NCBI GenBank assembly: GCA_016748015.1
Contig: JAAOMT010000776.1
Location: 431,496-495,495 of the forward strand
Source: Geosiphon pyriformis
Taxonomy: Eukaryota; Glomeromycota; Glomeromycetes; Archaeosporales; Geosiphonaceae
Direction: 5' to 3'
Length of the DNA stretch: 64,000 bases
This document shows, in pieces, positions 10,312-20,845 of the stretch. Position numbers and translations under genes: made by a program. The notes beneath the pieces were generated by a model. It was not told the DNA's origin and searched no databases. It saw nothing but the letters and a program-made list of their open reading frames with translations. How positions within the stretch are numbered: position 1 is the stretch's first letter; each line of letters starts with the position of its first letter.

Positions 10312-10496
10312 GTTTGTTTGTTTTTTTTTTTGTTAATGTGTAGCCACACTGGTCATTTATTAGTTATGTTTACAGTAATGTGGTGCTTTCATAAAGCCAG
10401 CTCACCCAATAATACAAAATCACAAAATGCAGCTAATCATAAGTGGAAAGCCCTAACTACACTCTAGTACTACCTTTATTACTCAATGTATCAAAC
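10312..10496 (-). mobile_element. HAL-C 3' end (tail and 3' UTR)
   Basis: An oligo(T) (10321-10331, with a C-interrupted extension to 10312) is followed by the HAL 3' UTR in reverse complement and the last ORF1 codons, ending at the ATAT that flanks the Gy1-C LTR. The HAL sequence beyond ATAT is not on the right. It is on the plus strand at 20846-22932, displaced by the inversion. The adjoining CATGTGAGCT (10302-10311, minus) matches CATGTAAGCT at 20836-20845, the target duplication of HAL-C. Confidence 0.85.
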
Positions 10497-10500
10497 ATAT

Positions 10501-11200
10501 TGTTATGGATTGGAGTAACAAGCTAACGGATAGCAAGGGAGAACAGAATTGTAGGGTGATGAAAGGAATCAAAGAGAATTCAATTTCAAAGAGCGAATTG
10601 AATAAGTATGGATTCAATGTACAAGATCAGTCTCATAAAATATTTCAGTCGCTATTCTTTTCAAGGATAACTGGGGAATCTGAAGGTAGAGGGATAGTCC
10701 ATACTGTCAACAAATGATCACACTTGGTATAATTTTATGTCTCATGTCAGCGCTCTTAGAATTCAATATCAAGTATCAGATGTGCTTTTCAGTCACATTT
10801 TTATTCAATAATCTTCAAATACTTTGTTTAATCGTTTCAGGAAAAAGCAGATAAACACCAACAAGAGATCTTTTATCCAAAAGATGTTTCAGATACTTGA
10901 AGGTAGAGAAAGGGAAATTAGCAATAAGAGAATGTTTGAAATGAAAGTTGTTTTATTATATTTCTTTGATTGTGGGGAACATACTTTTCTACAGCTAAGA
11001 AACTCATTGTTTATATAGATATGAAAAGTGGTCAACAACTAGGTCAATGATCAGGTCAATCATCAGATCAATGATCAGGTCAACGGTCAGGTTATTGATC
11101 AGGTTAATGATTACTATCTAAAAATAGGTTGGCTAATTACATAACATCAGTGGCTAATACATGTAATAACTAATAAAAACTATGAGTTTCAACCATAACA
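10501..11200 (-). repeat. Gy1-C 3' LTR (minus), 700 bp
   Basis: It has TGTTATGGATT at the low end and AACCATAACA at the high end of the plus strand. On the minus strand it follows the polypurine tract GGAGAGGATGA (11201-11211) and internal Gy1 sequence, so it is the 3' LTR. ATAT (10497-10500) lies directly beyond it. Seven 12-mers are at 11030-11113. Confidence 0.9.
11030..11113 (-). promoter_or_regulatory. 12-bp tandem array in Gy1 U3, 7 copies
   Basis: Seven units, somewhat more diverged than in the other LTRs (several GGTTA variants), in the usual place upstream of the TATA-like box. Confidence 0.68.
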
Positions 11201-11237
11201 TCATCCTCTCCAAAGAGATTGAGCTCTGGCAAAATCA

Positions 11238-11824
11238 AACTATTTATGAGATATTCTAATTAAAGGGTTATCTAACTCAAAACTAACTAGTTTGTTAAAG
11301 TCTTTTGTGGATAAAGTGTATAGTACTTGAGGTGAAATGAGCTTTGTATCCAAGAGACCAAACTTTTGTATAAGAGTTTTGGCTCTTCTGGCAATGGTCA
11401 AAACTCTTGGAACATCCAACTGTATAATGCCCAAAATTTCCACTTGTATCTCAGAAGTTGTTTTCTTCATGAGCTTCATGTCTTCTATGATTTCACCAAG
11501 GCAACCATAGAGCTCTAGTTGTCTTCCATATGACAAGTTTTTGTCTATGGGCAAGATTTCTTTAATCATTTTTCCAATTGTGGTGGAAGGTACAAGTATT
11601 GCTGCTGTTATGCTTTCCAACAGATACTTATCCATTTTGCTACCAATTCTTTCTCTTCTGGTAGTTGTTTTCTTTGGTCCAATAACAGTATGTGTTCCAC
11701 TGTTGTCAGTTATTGTAGTTTGTTTTCCAATGATTAGAGTAGCATTTAGATAGTTTTTAATTCAATACTCATAAAGAATATAGAAAGCGTTTTAAATGTT
11801 TTGATCCAAAAAATAATTGTTCAT
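11238..11824 (-). pseudogene. Gy1-C ORF3, extra ORF after integrase
   Basis: ATG at 11824 (minus), about 195 codons. The C-terminal 115 codons are uninterrupted (MDKYLLESITAAILVP through LYTLSTKDFNKLVSFELD). Two stops lie in the first third, and the last residues are shifted relative to the sister copies. No recognisable domain. It is conserved in position and sequence with 2101-2756 and 39355-39922, so it is a regular part of the family and not chance coding. Confidence 0.65.
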
Positions 11825-11865
11825 GTCAATTGAAGATACCTCTGTTTTGAAAATGGTGCATTTAT

Positions 11866-13089
11866 TTATACTTGGTTTTTGCTGATTATTTGGGTCAGTA
11901 TTACTACAACTGGTAACCAATCAGGTTGTTTGTAATATTTCTTGAGTCGTGTGCCATAAACAGGATGATCATTAAAGATTGTTCTGGATTGATTTTGAAG
12001 AATATAAGAATCATTGTTCAAAACTTTGTTGACTATAAAGGGACCTTTCCACTGGCTAGAGAATTTATCACCATAGACATTGTCTCTGTCTGAGTGGTAT
12101 TCCAAAACTAAGTTACCAATACTTAAAGAAAGTGTTTTATAAGTTTTCTTCTTTTTAAGCTTTTCTTGGAACTGTTTTATCTTTTCAAAGGCAATTATTT
12201 GTGCTTCTACAAATGAGTCAAGAATGGTACCAAGTCTCTTTTGCAAAATGTCTTTATAATTCTCTATTGTGATCTCTTCAAAGGGTATTATCTCAATATC
12301 AGTTTCTATTGGTAGTGTTGCCATTCATCCATAGAGCAGATAAAAAGGTTCATAACTTGTTATGTCATGATTCACAGTTCTATAAGCAAACAAAGCTGAA
12401 GGCAGTACTTTGTCCCATAAGTTTGTTTTTTTACTTGTTTTGGCTAGAGTTTCACATAGTGTTCTATTGAAACGTTCCACTAGGCCATTTGTTTGGGGAT
12501 GATAAGGGGAAGAAAGTTTGTGATGTATTCCCATTTTTCTACAAAGTTCTTCAACCAGTGTACTAAGAAAAGCTCTTCCTCTATCAAATAATAGTTCTTT
12601 GGGGCAGCCATGGCAACAAATGATATCTTCATAAATGAAATTGGCTATTGAGACTGCTGTTTGGTCTGGAGTGGCTCTTGCTTCTAATCACTTTGTAAGA
12701 TAGTCAGTAGCTGTGATGATGTAACTGCTATCAGGAGTTACTGTTAAAGGTCCAACAACATCTATACCAATTCTGTCAAATGGTTGACCAACAGAGATTG
12801 GATGGATATCTTCTTTGTGATTGGGTTTTTCTCTTCTTTGGCAGGTATCCCAGGTTTTAATGTATTCAGCAATGTCTTTTCCCAAGGTAGACCAATAATA
12901 GTGAGCTAAGGTTTTCTGAATTGTTTTTGTTTTTCCAAAGTGTCCAGCTAATGGATCAGTGTGCATATTGTAGATCACAATTTCTCTTTCTTCAAATCTT
13001 ATGACTCTCTGAGGGCAGTCAGGATCTTTTCTGTTTCTTTTGTATAGTTGGTTCTGGCAGATCAAATAGAAATTTGATTGTTTGCGCAA
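11866..13089 (-). pseudogene. pol: Gy1-C integrase
   Basis: A single frame of 408 codons with two stops (near 12325 and 12686). The N-terminal zinc-binding region keeps the two histidines (HTDPLAGHF), but the first cysteine of CxxC is replaced (TWDTC). The catalytic triad is complete: GIDVVGPL, LLFDRGRAF (about 12570-12600), NGLVERFN, with 35 residues between the second D and E (DD35E). The C-terminal part (SLSIGNLVLEYHSDRD, KGPFIVNKVLN) matches the SH3-like tail of gypsy integrases. This is the best-preserved Gy1 catalytic core in the window. Confidence 0.86.
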
Positions 13090-13099
13090 ATGTTCTCTT

Positions 13100-13790
13100 T
13101 ACTGTCGATTGTATTCCAGTGGGTATTGTCCTTTACCCAAAAATTCCATTAAGGCAGAGTAGTTGTCCAAGTCCATTATCATGTTTGGTTGTGAGAGAAT
13201 TACTAATAATTAGGTTGGTTTGGTTTGAGGTAGTTGTACTGTTACTGGATGGTAAGTCTAGAGAGAGCATCAGCATTTTGATGATGTGCTTCTTTGCGAT
13301 GTTGAATATCATAGTCAAATTCATCCAAGTAGAGTATCCAACAAGTTATTCTTTTATGTTCCAGCTTCTTTTTGTTGCATAACCAAACCAAAGCTTGGTG
13401 ATCTGTTACTACCAGGAATTTGGCACCAAGAAGATATTTGTTCCAATAGCTAGTAGCCCATACTACTGCCAGGCATTCTTGTTTAGTTACCGAGTAGTTC
13501 TGCTCTACTGGTGAGAAAGTTCTACTGGTATATGCTATGGCATGTTCTTTGCCATCTTTATCTTTTTAGAATAGAACAGCTCCAAGTCCATAGCCAGATC
13601 CATCAGTGTGGAGGATGAAAGGTTGATCTAGATCAGGTTGCTTCAGAATTGGTTCAGTGACTAGTTTTTCTTTTAGAGTTTTAAAAGCTTTTTGTTGGTG
13701 TGTGCCCCAAGAGTAGTTGACGTTTTTCTTGAGTAGCTGATTAAGTAGAGCAGCTATTTTGGAAAGAGCATAGTTCATGAACATTCATTG
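13100..13790 (-). pseudogene. pol: Gy1-C RNase H
   Basis: RNase H of the Ty3/gypsy type: DQPFILHTDGSGYGLGAVL, ECLAVVWA, LVVTDHQALVWL and HHQNADALSRL supply the expected D, E, D, D residues. A stop at about 13566 follows AVLF, and the region after 13250 is frayed. Just upstream, 33 bp are missing compared with the 37440 copy (removing GLASYYNKFI), an in-frame deletion at the RT/RNase H connection. The enzyme removes the RNA strand during cDNA synthesis. Confidence 0.8.
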
Positions 13791-14460
13791 GTTGTCTAAT
13801 GTTCTGGACTTTTTCAACCTTAGCTGGATCAGGAAAGATTCCATCTTTTGTGATAAGATGACCAAGAAATTGGGTGGATTGTCTTCCAAAGAAAGATTTG
13901 ATCAGGTTGATCTTGAGGCCTGTATTTCTGAAAAGATCAAAAACCTTTTGCAAATGTACAAGGTGTTCATCCCAGGTTTTTGAGTACACCATTATATTGT
14001 CCAAATAAACCAAAACAAAGTTTTCTTTCACTAATTCAAATACTTTATCCATTAAGCATTGAAAGGTGGGAGGGACATTGGTGAGACCAAAAGGCATGAC
14101 TGTGAATTCATAGATGCCATACTTGGTAATGAAGGTGGTTTTCTTCTGGCTTTCTGGATCCATCTCTACTTGCCAGAATCTAGCAGTTAGATCAATGGTT
14201 GAGCATCTTTGAATTGGTCCAGCATTGCATCAATCTTGGGAAGTGGGTACATGTCTCTTTTAGTAATGGCATTTAATTGGCAGTAGTCAACACAGAAGCA
14301 TAGGGTTCCACCTTTCTTGAATACCACTACAACTGGAAAAGCCCATTCACTCTTGGTTTCTTGTATGAATCCAAGTTCTTTTATCCGGTTTATCTCTTTC
14401 TTGATGAACTCATCATTGTGCCAATTGGATTGATATGGCTTCAAATGGATGGGGTAAGTT
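13741..14460 (-). pseudogene. pol: Gy1-C reverse transcriptase
   Basis: The fingers and palm of a Ty3/gypsy RT are recognisable: GFIQETKSEWAFPVVVV, CVDYCQLNAIT, YPLPKIDAML, YEFTVMPFGLTNVPPTFQ. The catalytic box reads YLDN (13996-14007) where the 37198 copy has YLDD, so this copy would be inactive. A short deletion and frameshift near 14165-14190 removes part of FSTIDLTAGFWQ. RT copies the element RNA into cDNA inside the particle. Confidence 0.86.
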
Positions 14461-14469
14461 TCTCTGGTG

Positions 14470-15056
14470 GTAATGGTGTGTTGTATTACATAAGTTCATC
14501 CAGGGATATCACCTTCTTTTGAGATAACTGGGCTGTTTCTAGCCAGCAGATTTTCAATGTCTATTTTTCTTTCTTCTGAAGAGGGTTTTCTTTGTTCTAC
14601 AACTAGTGATTGGATCTCAGGTGGTTCATTTTCAAAGGACTTTTGGACTTCTTTCAATTCTTCTCTAGGTATTAAACTGATTGGTTCCCAATCTTTGTAA
14701 TAGATCAGGCATGATTTGCATTCATTACTTGGAGAATACAAGGGTTGGTTGCACCAGCACCAGGCACAAGGACCATGCCACCAATAATGGTACTTGGCTT
14801 TCTTGTTAGGCTTCTGGTCAAAAGTTCTTCTTAGAATATCATAGTAGGGCCAGCAGATCAGCTTGCCATTTACAATGATTCCTTCTCTGTCAGCTTTGAC
14901 ATTGTCCAGTGGCTTGCCATTGCTGGTAAAGGTAGTATAGGCAAGTTCAGCAGTTTTTTTTTGTTCCTTTTGTTCTTCATCATCATCACTTTCTTCATCA
15001 TCTGATTCCTCTGATTGTTCTTCTTCCTGATTCTGTTTTGGTGTTGGAGGGGTTGT
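14470..15056 (-). pseudogene. pol: Gy1-C linker with Cys-rich zinc-binding-like cluster
   Basis: Between protease and RT, in the protease frame, lies an acidic stretch (EEEQSEESDDEESDDDEEQ). It is followed by CAWCWCNQPLYSPSNECKSC, a compact set of cysteines that could bind zinc, and then SCLIYYKDWEPISLIP. The same cluster is in the 36430 copy. Such a module between protease and RT is not a standard gypsy domain. Function unknown. Confidence 0.6.
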
Positions 15057-15395
15057 TCAGTGGTGACACTTAACCACAATGAGCTTTTTACCACATCTGA
15101 TGATTAGCTCACAAAGTTCATAGTCAAGTAATGCTTTGGCTTTCTTGAGCCATTCATTTCCAACAATAATAGTGTATTTCTTGGCTTCAGAAACTTCCAT
15201 GTCAGTTTCAATGCTGATGTCATTGATATGGACAGGAATAGCTTTGGCTATGCCCAGACCTTTCTTTTTGTCACCATGTACATTGGTCATTGGTCGGGTG
15301 GAAGGTTCATCAATCTTTCTCCCAATTGCTTCCAAAAAGTGTTTGGCAATGACACTAATAGATGATCCACTGTCCAGAATCAAGTCAATGAAATA
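15057..15395 (-). pseudogene. pol: Gy1-C aspartic protease
   Basis: Retropepsin-like domain, 113 codons: YFIDLILDSGSSISVIAKHF with the catalytic LDSG (15366-15374), then VHGDKKKGLGIAKAIPVHI and YTIIVGNEWLKKAKALLDY (flap and ILG-like parts). The frame is open and the active site intact, unlike the 35836 copy (DSR). It would cleave the Gag-Pol polyprotein. It starts exactly at the inversion breakpoint; the preceding residues (KAQVAG) are at 25417-25435. Confidence 0.84.
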
Positions 15396-15399
15396 GCAA
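15394..15399. other. Left breakpoint of a 10-kb inversion
   Basis: Minus strand: L2 ORF2 codons end here (IPDNLETL) and Gy1 protease begins (YFIDLIL). The matching continuation of L2 is at 25436 plus and the matching upstream part of Gy1 ends at 25435 plus. GC is shared by both partners at both junctions (15396-15397 and 25435-25436). Confidence 0.85.
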
Positions 15400-17147
15400 T
15401 GTTTCCAGATTGTCTGGTATTTGGGTATCTAATTTGTGCATTCCCAGTGCTTTACATTGGGCAATATCAATGTTCCTGCATTCATCCATAATGATCATAG
15501 ATACTAGTATCTTAAACCAACTGGGTATTCTACCACTGTCACTCTGTCTGTACCTCCTTGTGAAGTCCATTCAAGTCATTAGCGATTCATCCATGTTCTG
15601 TACCTGATGCAAATACAAAATGGTCTTTTTTCTCAGTAAGCCTCTAACTTTAGTGTAAGTTGCACCCAAAGCTATAACAGTCTCAATTAAATGTGCATGT
15701 GGCCTTGAAGATTCAGGTATCCCATGCATGTCCCCAAAGCTTTTGAATGAGATGCTCCTTTCTTCCATTATCTGCATGATATTTGCTATAAGATTAACCT
15801 CTGACTTAGATCATTCTTTAGCGGAATATTCAAGTACACTATGAGCTGATCATCTTTGTGCTTGCAAGTTGGCTAATCTGATTTTTGTAGCCATTCCAGC
15901 AATATCATTACTGTTTAATCTAACCAACAAATCTGTAATCTTGCTTTTTGCTTGTATATTATCAATTTTGAACAAGTTGTACAAAGATGAGTGATGCATA
16001 GTCATGCATATTTGTATTGTTTGCTCTTATTTGTTTGATTATATCAGCAACAACCTTAACAAGTTTGTGATTTATGCATTCTTTCTTTGTATATGTAGAT
16101 TGGGCTTCCACTTTCCTTTTTGGTAGGCATTCAGCAGCTTGTAACACAGTCTCCTTGATTGTAAGCCACATCTGGTTTAGATCATCATTGCTGTTATCTA
16201 TTGATTTTCTTTGTGCTTCATCTGTTAGTCGATCAGTTTTTCTTGCATAGATTTCCCATTGGACTCCAGATGCTTTTTTAATGTCAATCATAGTTGTGCT
16301 ACACTTCTTTAGTGCCTGCCAAGATTCTATCAGATTGGATGATTGTCACTACTGCTTTGTGATCAGTGCTAAATAAGTCCAGCATGGCTACACGTTAACA
16401 AAAAAAAAATCAGTGCTAAATGATTCATTAACATTAATAACCCCAATATTTGTGATTAGCGAGGCTGTAACAACATTAGTAAACACATAGTCTAATCTCC
16501 TCTGTACTCCATTTGATGCCTATGTATTATCTGAATTGTTTACTGCATACATTCCATGTATATTTACCATATTCATCTGTTGCAGCAATGTTGCAATAGG
16601 ACATTTTTTTTCCTTGTTTGTGGCAATTGTCTTTTCAAGTAATTTGGATGCCAGATCTTTATTCAAATTGCCTGCCACCATGACAATTTCTTTGTTTTGC
16701 ACAATGTTTGCTAAAAGCTTTCTGATCTCTTTTGCCACTGCCTTTTCAGTAGGTGATTTTGATGCAGACATATACAACCCAACTATTTGTACACTTACTT
16801 TACCCCTAAATTTCAATACCAGATGCAATAGTCTCCCATAATAACTCCACATGGTGAGTCCAACATTTTTTTACTAGTATGCCCACCCCAGTTCCTATTT
16901 GTTTCTCAGTGCTTGACTCCCAAAAGGTGTGATAATCCCCAGTGCCAAAAAACATCCCTTTTTCTTTGAATGGGGTCAGTTTAGTTTCTGTAATGACCAC
17001 AAAATCAAACTGTCTATCCTTAATCTATTGTAGTACTTCCTCAGCTTTGCCAGGATTGTTAAGTTCTCTAACATTAATAGTTCCTATTTTCCAAGTATTA
17101 TTATCAGCAATGTTCTGTTCTAAGTTGAAGTTAAATGTACTATACAT
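15396..17147 (-). pseudogene. L2-a ORF2: endonuclease and post-RT part, RT deleted
   Basis: ATG 17147 overlaps the ORF1 stop by 8 nt (ATGTATAG). The N-terminus encodes an AP-type endonuclease: VITETKLTPF, VQIVGLYMS, MVAGNLNKDL (AGDLN in L2-d). Later come CLPKRKVEAQ and KLVKVVADIIKQIRANN. At 15990-16005 the sequence jumps to the post-RT region (KIRLANLQ, ANIMQIMEERSISF), so the whole RT domain is missing. Short repeats of ATGCAT at the junction suggest a microhomology deletion. Several stops and frameshifts follow. The C-terminal RNase H continues at 25436. Confidence 0.82.
16363..16421 (+). mobile_element. HAL-F: 35-nt HAL tail insertion with 12-bp target duplication
   Basis: The last 25 nt of the HAL 3' UTR (ending GCATGGCTACACGTTAAC) plus ten A lie at 16375-16409. 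They are flanked by perfect copies of TCAGTGCTAAAT at 16363-16374 and 16410-16421. It sits in the endonuclease coding region of L2-a, opposite to its direction. This is an extreme 5' truncation from target-primed reverse transcription. Confidence 0.92.
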
Positions 17148-19330
17148 CATCTGTTTCTATAGATTTAGATTCCCCAGCCATAGCACCATTCCAGTTACCC
17201 TGTTTCTCCACTTGTTTTAGCAGTATTATAATAGGTTTTAGGGCCTTTTTAATATCATTGATTTCTTTCTCTGGATTGTATGCCTCTTTTTTCTCCTCTA
17301 AGTTATGTTTGGAGAACATATCTTGTTTCACTTTTTTATTACCCCCTCCTTTCTTTTCCTCTGATATATGACTTGGTGGTTGATTTACCACTCTGTCTTC
17401 ATTTTTTTTCTACTGTCACTCCAAGTTTTAAAGCCACAGCATTCAGTAGTTTAGCCATTTCATTCACTTGTTGTCTCAATTCATCAATTTCAATTCTCCA
17501 TGGCTGGTCAGCTTCTTTTTTCTGTTGGCCCTTTTTGTTGTTTGCTTGTGAGCCAGCTTTTTAAGACCTACTTGGGTTTGCATTGTTCTTATAACTAGAT
17601 GGGTTTAGTGCTGCCATTTCAGCATATGATCTTCCTCCAAAGATCTTGATGGGTTCTTCTGGTACATTCTTTTTAACATACAATTTGGCCAATCATATGT
17701 TGTTGGTAACTTTTTTGGTATTCTCCTCCTTTTTTTTAAGTAAAGTAGGGCAATTAGAGCCCAAATGTTCTATCTGATAACAAAAATGACACTCTTTAGC
17801 ATCAGTAGGCACCCAGTGAACCAAAGTGTCTCCAATTACCAAGAGCTTATTGGTAATATTGTAACAATTGGTTTCACTATCAAACTCTATGTAAGCACAG
17901 CCCATTCTGGTGTAGTTTCTGCTAGTTCTAAGAATAAAGCAAGATCAAGCTTTGATTTGATCCAGAGTGGTACTTAGATAGTGGGCAGTACAGTTCTGTA
18001 ATAGGCCAACAAGCTTAGCTTCCCAGGTTTTCCTCTGCTCAATAATCTTTTGGGTACCTATCATTGGATAAATTCTGACTGCATTTTTCCTGATCAGGGT
18101 CGACCATTGGTCCACAGCTCTGGTTGCTTCCTCTTGGTTGTTGAATTCAACTACTGCTGACTGCCATTTTCCAGCCACTTTGATTTCTCTGTCAGAAATA
18201 CTCAAAGGAATATCTCTAACTAAAACCTTCCTTTGACCAGCCATTTGGTTGGCAATGCCATCAATTTCCACATCTGCTTGAATTTTTCTAGCTTGATCCC
18301 TTCTAGCAATTTGGGAGAAGTCTATTCAGATTTCTTAGTTTCTCACCATTACAGTCCCTAAAAGATAACTAACATCTCCCAACAGGTTGTAAATCCACCC
18401 CACCTTCATTTCCATGTTTTTTTCCAATATGTCCAATATCTGCATGAACAGAACATGTCTCTTGATGTCATAAACAACAGTTTTCTATCCTTCTTCTTGA
18501 TTTGCTTCCATAGACATGGCATTTTTCTCAAATAATTTGCTACTCTTTTGGCCCAGGCTTGGGCTTGGCATTCTGCTAGATAGACTCGATTTAGAGTCTT
18601 CCATGTTCTTTGCAGTTTCTTCCAAATTGACAATATCTTTGTTTGTTTCAAATAGATTGTCCATTTGCTCATCAAATTTTTCTACAGATTTTCTTTTGTT
18701 GATTTTGTCCAAAATCTCAGGATTGCATTTTCTTAGAGCTGCTTCAATCTGTGCTGCTTTTTTAACCTCTTTACTAGGCAATTTAGATGGTCTATCCAAT
18801 TTTTTCAAGGACTTTGATGCTCTCTTTTCACCAGTCCAAGCTTCCATTTGAAACTTATTACTGTTTTCTCCTTTGTTGAACATTAGTTGTAAAATGAAAT
18901 TGTTGGTCTGGTCTGTTGTTTTATCAGTGAGTTTCTCTTCAATGATCTGGTTAAATCTTTTCATTAGGCCTTTTACACTTATTTTTCCTAAGTGTCTGTA
19001 TTTTTTATTAGGTTTTTCTTCTAGTCTGTTGCCTGTTAGTAAAGAAAAGTCAGCTGCTCTTCGATGTGGAGCTGTTCTTTTTGATGTATTAGCAATTCTA
19101 AAGGGTGTGTTAACTCTACTGCTTGTGTTTACACTTCCAATTGTTTTACTGCTATGTTCAAACCTGAATGGAGGTGTTGTAAGTCTTGTATTCTCAACTG
19201 GTATTAGGTTTGATATGATTGTGTTATTTCCTTCTTTCCTTTCACTTGGTTTTTGTACTTAGTGGTATCTTTGCTAGTACTTCTGTTTGTGACTATTGTT
19301 ACTTTGCTATTAGTGTTGTTGTCAGACACT
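17140..19330 (-). pseudogene. L2-a ORF1, RNA-binding protein
   Basis: Same domain order as L2-d ORF1: charged N-terminal region (KGENSNKFQMEAWTGEKRAS, AAQIEAALRKCNPEIL), RRM-like part (VLVRDIPLSISDREI, WQSAVVEFNNQEEATRAV, NAVRIYPMIGTQK), a second RRM-like part (MGCAYIEFDSE), CCHC-type knuckle CHFCYQIEHLGSNC (about 17745-17790), and a Lys/Glu-rich helical C-terminus ending ETDDV. The stop TAG (17140-17142) overlaps the ORF2 start. Frameshifts near 17400-17690 and stops make it a pseudogene. No ATG is clear at the 5' end. Confidence 0.78.
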
Positions 19331-19457
19331 TTAAAGTCTGTTATAATAATAAAGTGTACTTTTAACTAAAAGTATCTTTTGGCAAAAAACTATTTTTCCA
19401 AATTTGAGGCATAGTAAATTTTGTGGTAGCAGACAAAAAAAGAAAAAAGTTTTTTTT

Positions 19458-20845
19458 GAAGATTTGACATTCAAGTCATTTAATGAAACATTTGCCACAA
19501 ACAAAGAAAAAAATGTCCCACTGCAATAATGCTGCAACAAATGAATCTGGTGGATATACATGGAATATATGCAGCAAACAATTTAGATAATACATGGGCA
19601 TCAAATAGAGTACAAAGGAGATTGGACTATGTGTTTACTGATGTTGTTACAGTCTCACTAATCACAAATATTGGAGTTATTGATGTTAATGAATCATTTA
19701 GCACTGATCACAAAGCAGTAGTAACAATTATCCAATCTGATAGAATCTTGGCAGGCACTAAAAAATCTAGATCTAGAAAAAAGAAGTATAGCACAACTAT
19801 AATTAACATTAAAAAAACATCTGGAGTCCAATGGAAGATCTATGCAAGAGAAACTGATTGACTAACAGATGAAACACAAAAAAAATCAATAAATAACAGC
19901 AATGATGATTTAAACCAGATGTGGCTTACAATCAAAGAGACTGTGTTACAAGCTGTTGAATGCCTACCAAAAAGGAAAGTGGAAGCCCAATTTGCATACA
20001 CAAAGAAAAAATGCATGGATCACAAGCTTGTTAGGATTGTTGCTGAGATAATCAAACAAATAAGAGTAAACAATACAGATATGCATGATAACAATGTTAT
20101 GCAGCTGTTGGCCAAATAAAAACAATTGAAACCTGAGACAGCTAATACATATTTGATGACTCTCCCAAAAGAGAAGCTTATTATAGAATTACTAAGCATC
20201 AAAAAAGAATACAGATCTACACTGCATGCTAGAATCAAACTACAACAGCAAAGACAGATAGTGGACAATATTATTAAAAGACAACAAAACTTTGAGCTAA
20301 ACAAAGGAGTAATAATCAAAAGCATTCTAAACAGAAAAAAACAAAGAATAGTACTAGACCATGTCATAAAAAAAGACAAATTTCATGATGATCCTAATAA
20401 AATCAAAAAGCTAGTAAATAAAAAAGCTTAAGGGTAGACTAGAACAAGAAATCTTGAACCTGAATTATGAAAAAGTTTGGAACACAGATTTAAGCCAATT
20501 GAGAACATCCCAGACTATGTCTTTGATGGTGTGATGGCTGAAATAATAAATAAGGAATTCGAACATATATTGAGCCACACATCTCATAACAAAGCCTCTG
20601 GCCCATCCAGCATTCAAGTTGAACTCTGGGCCTAATACCAAGTGCAAACTGAGAACATTGCTTAATGCTTGTATAGAAGCAGCAAACATGCCTGAGGAGT
20701 GGAGAATAGCACAAGTCATACTGATTCCAAAGCCAAAAGAATGGGGTGGCAATATTGACATCATCAGACCAATCACACTCATTGAAAGCACTAGAAAAAT
20801 CTTAACAAAGATTTTAACTACAAGAATATCAAAAGCATGTAAGCT
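19458..20845 (+). pseudogene. L2-b/c ORF2: endonuclease to RT fingers
   Basis: Plus strand, starting inside the endonuclease (FKSFNETFATNKEK), then DYVFTDVVTVSLITNIGVID, the conserved STDHKAVV (19696-19720), CLPKRKVEAQ, a helical linker, and the RT N-terminal part (NMPEEWRIAQVILIPKPKEW, RKILTKILTTRISKACKL). It stops at CATGTAAGCT (20836-20845), where HAL-C begins. The next RT codons are on the minus strand at 10311. Frame shifts occur near 19900 and 20440. It is the 5' half of the L2 copy that hosts HAL-C. Confidence 0.82.

Larger units (their letters stand above)
10501..15395 (-). mobile_element. Gy1-C: pol and 3' LTR half
   Basis: In order on the minus strand: protease (from 15395), Cys-rich linker, RT, RNase H, integrase, ORF3, polypurine tract, 3' LTR. 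It begins abruptly at the first codons of protease. The missing LTR-gag-prepol part ends at the exactly corresponding position on the plus strand at 25435. Joining the two keeps the reading frame, so this is one Gy1 element cut by an inversion breakpoint. Confidence 0.88.
15396..19457 (-). mobile_element. L2-a: 5' and central part of a LINE
   Basis: Minus strand from the 5' UTR (about 19457) through ORF1 and ORF2 to the codon where the inversion breaks it. Its RNase H end is at 25436-26590 plus. The RT domain was lost earlier by an internal deletion around 15990-16005. A 35-nt HAL tail is inserted in the endonuclease region. At 19450-19460 it meets another L2 fragment head to head. Confidence 0.85.

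Noticed and set aside
13074-13382. Possible membrane protein on the plus strand; similar cases at 16942-17220, 17280-17564, 18873-19262, 20465-20791
   Set aside because: All are antisense readings of pol or LINE ORFs. Hydrophobicity results from complementing Lys/Glu/Asn-rich codons.
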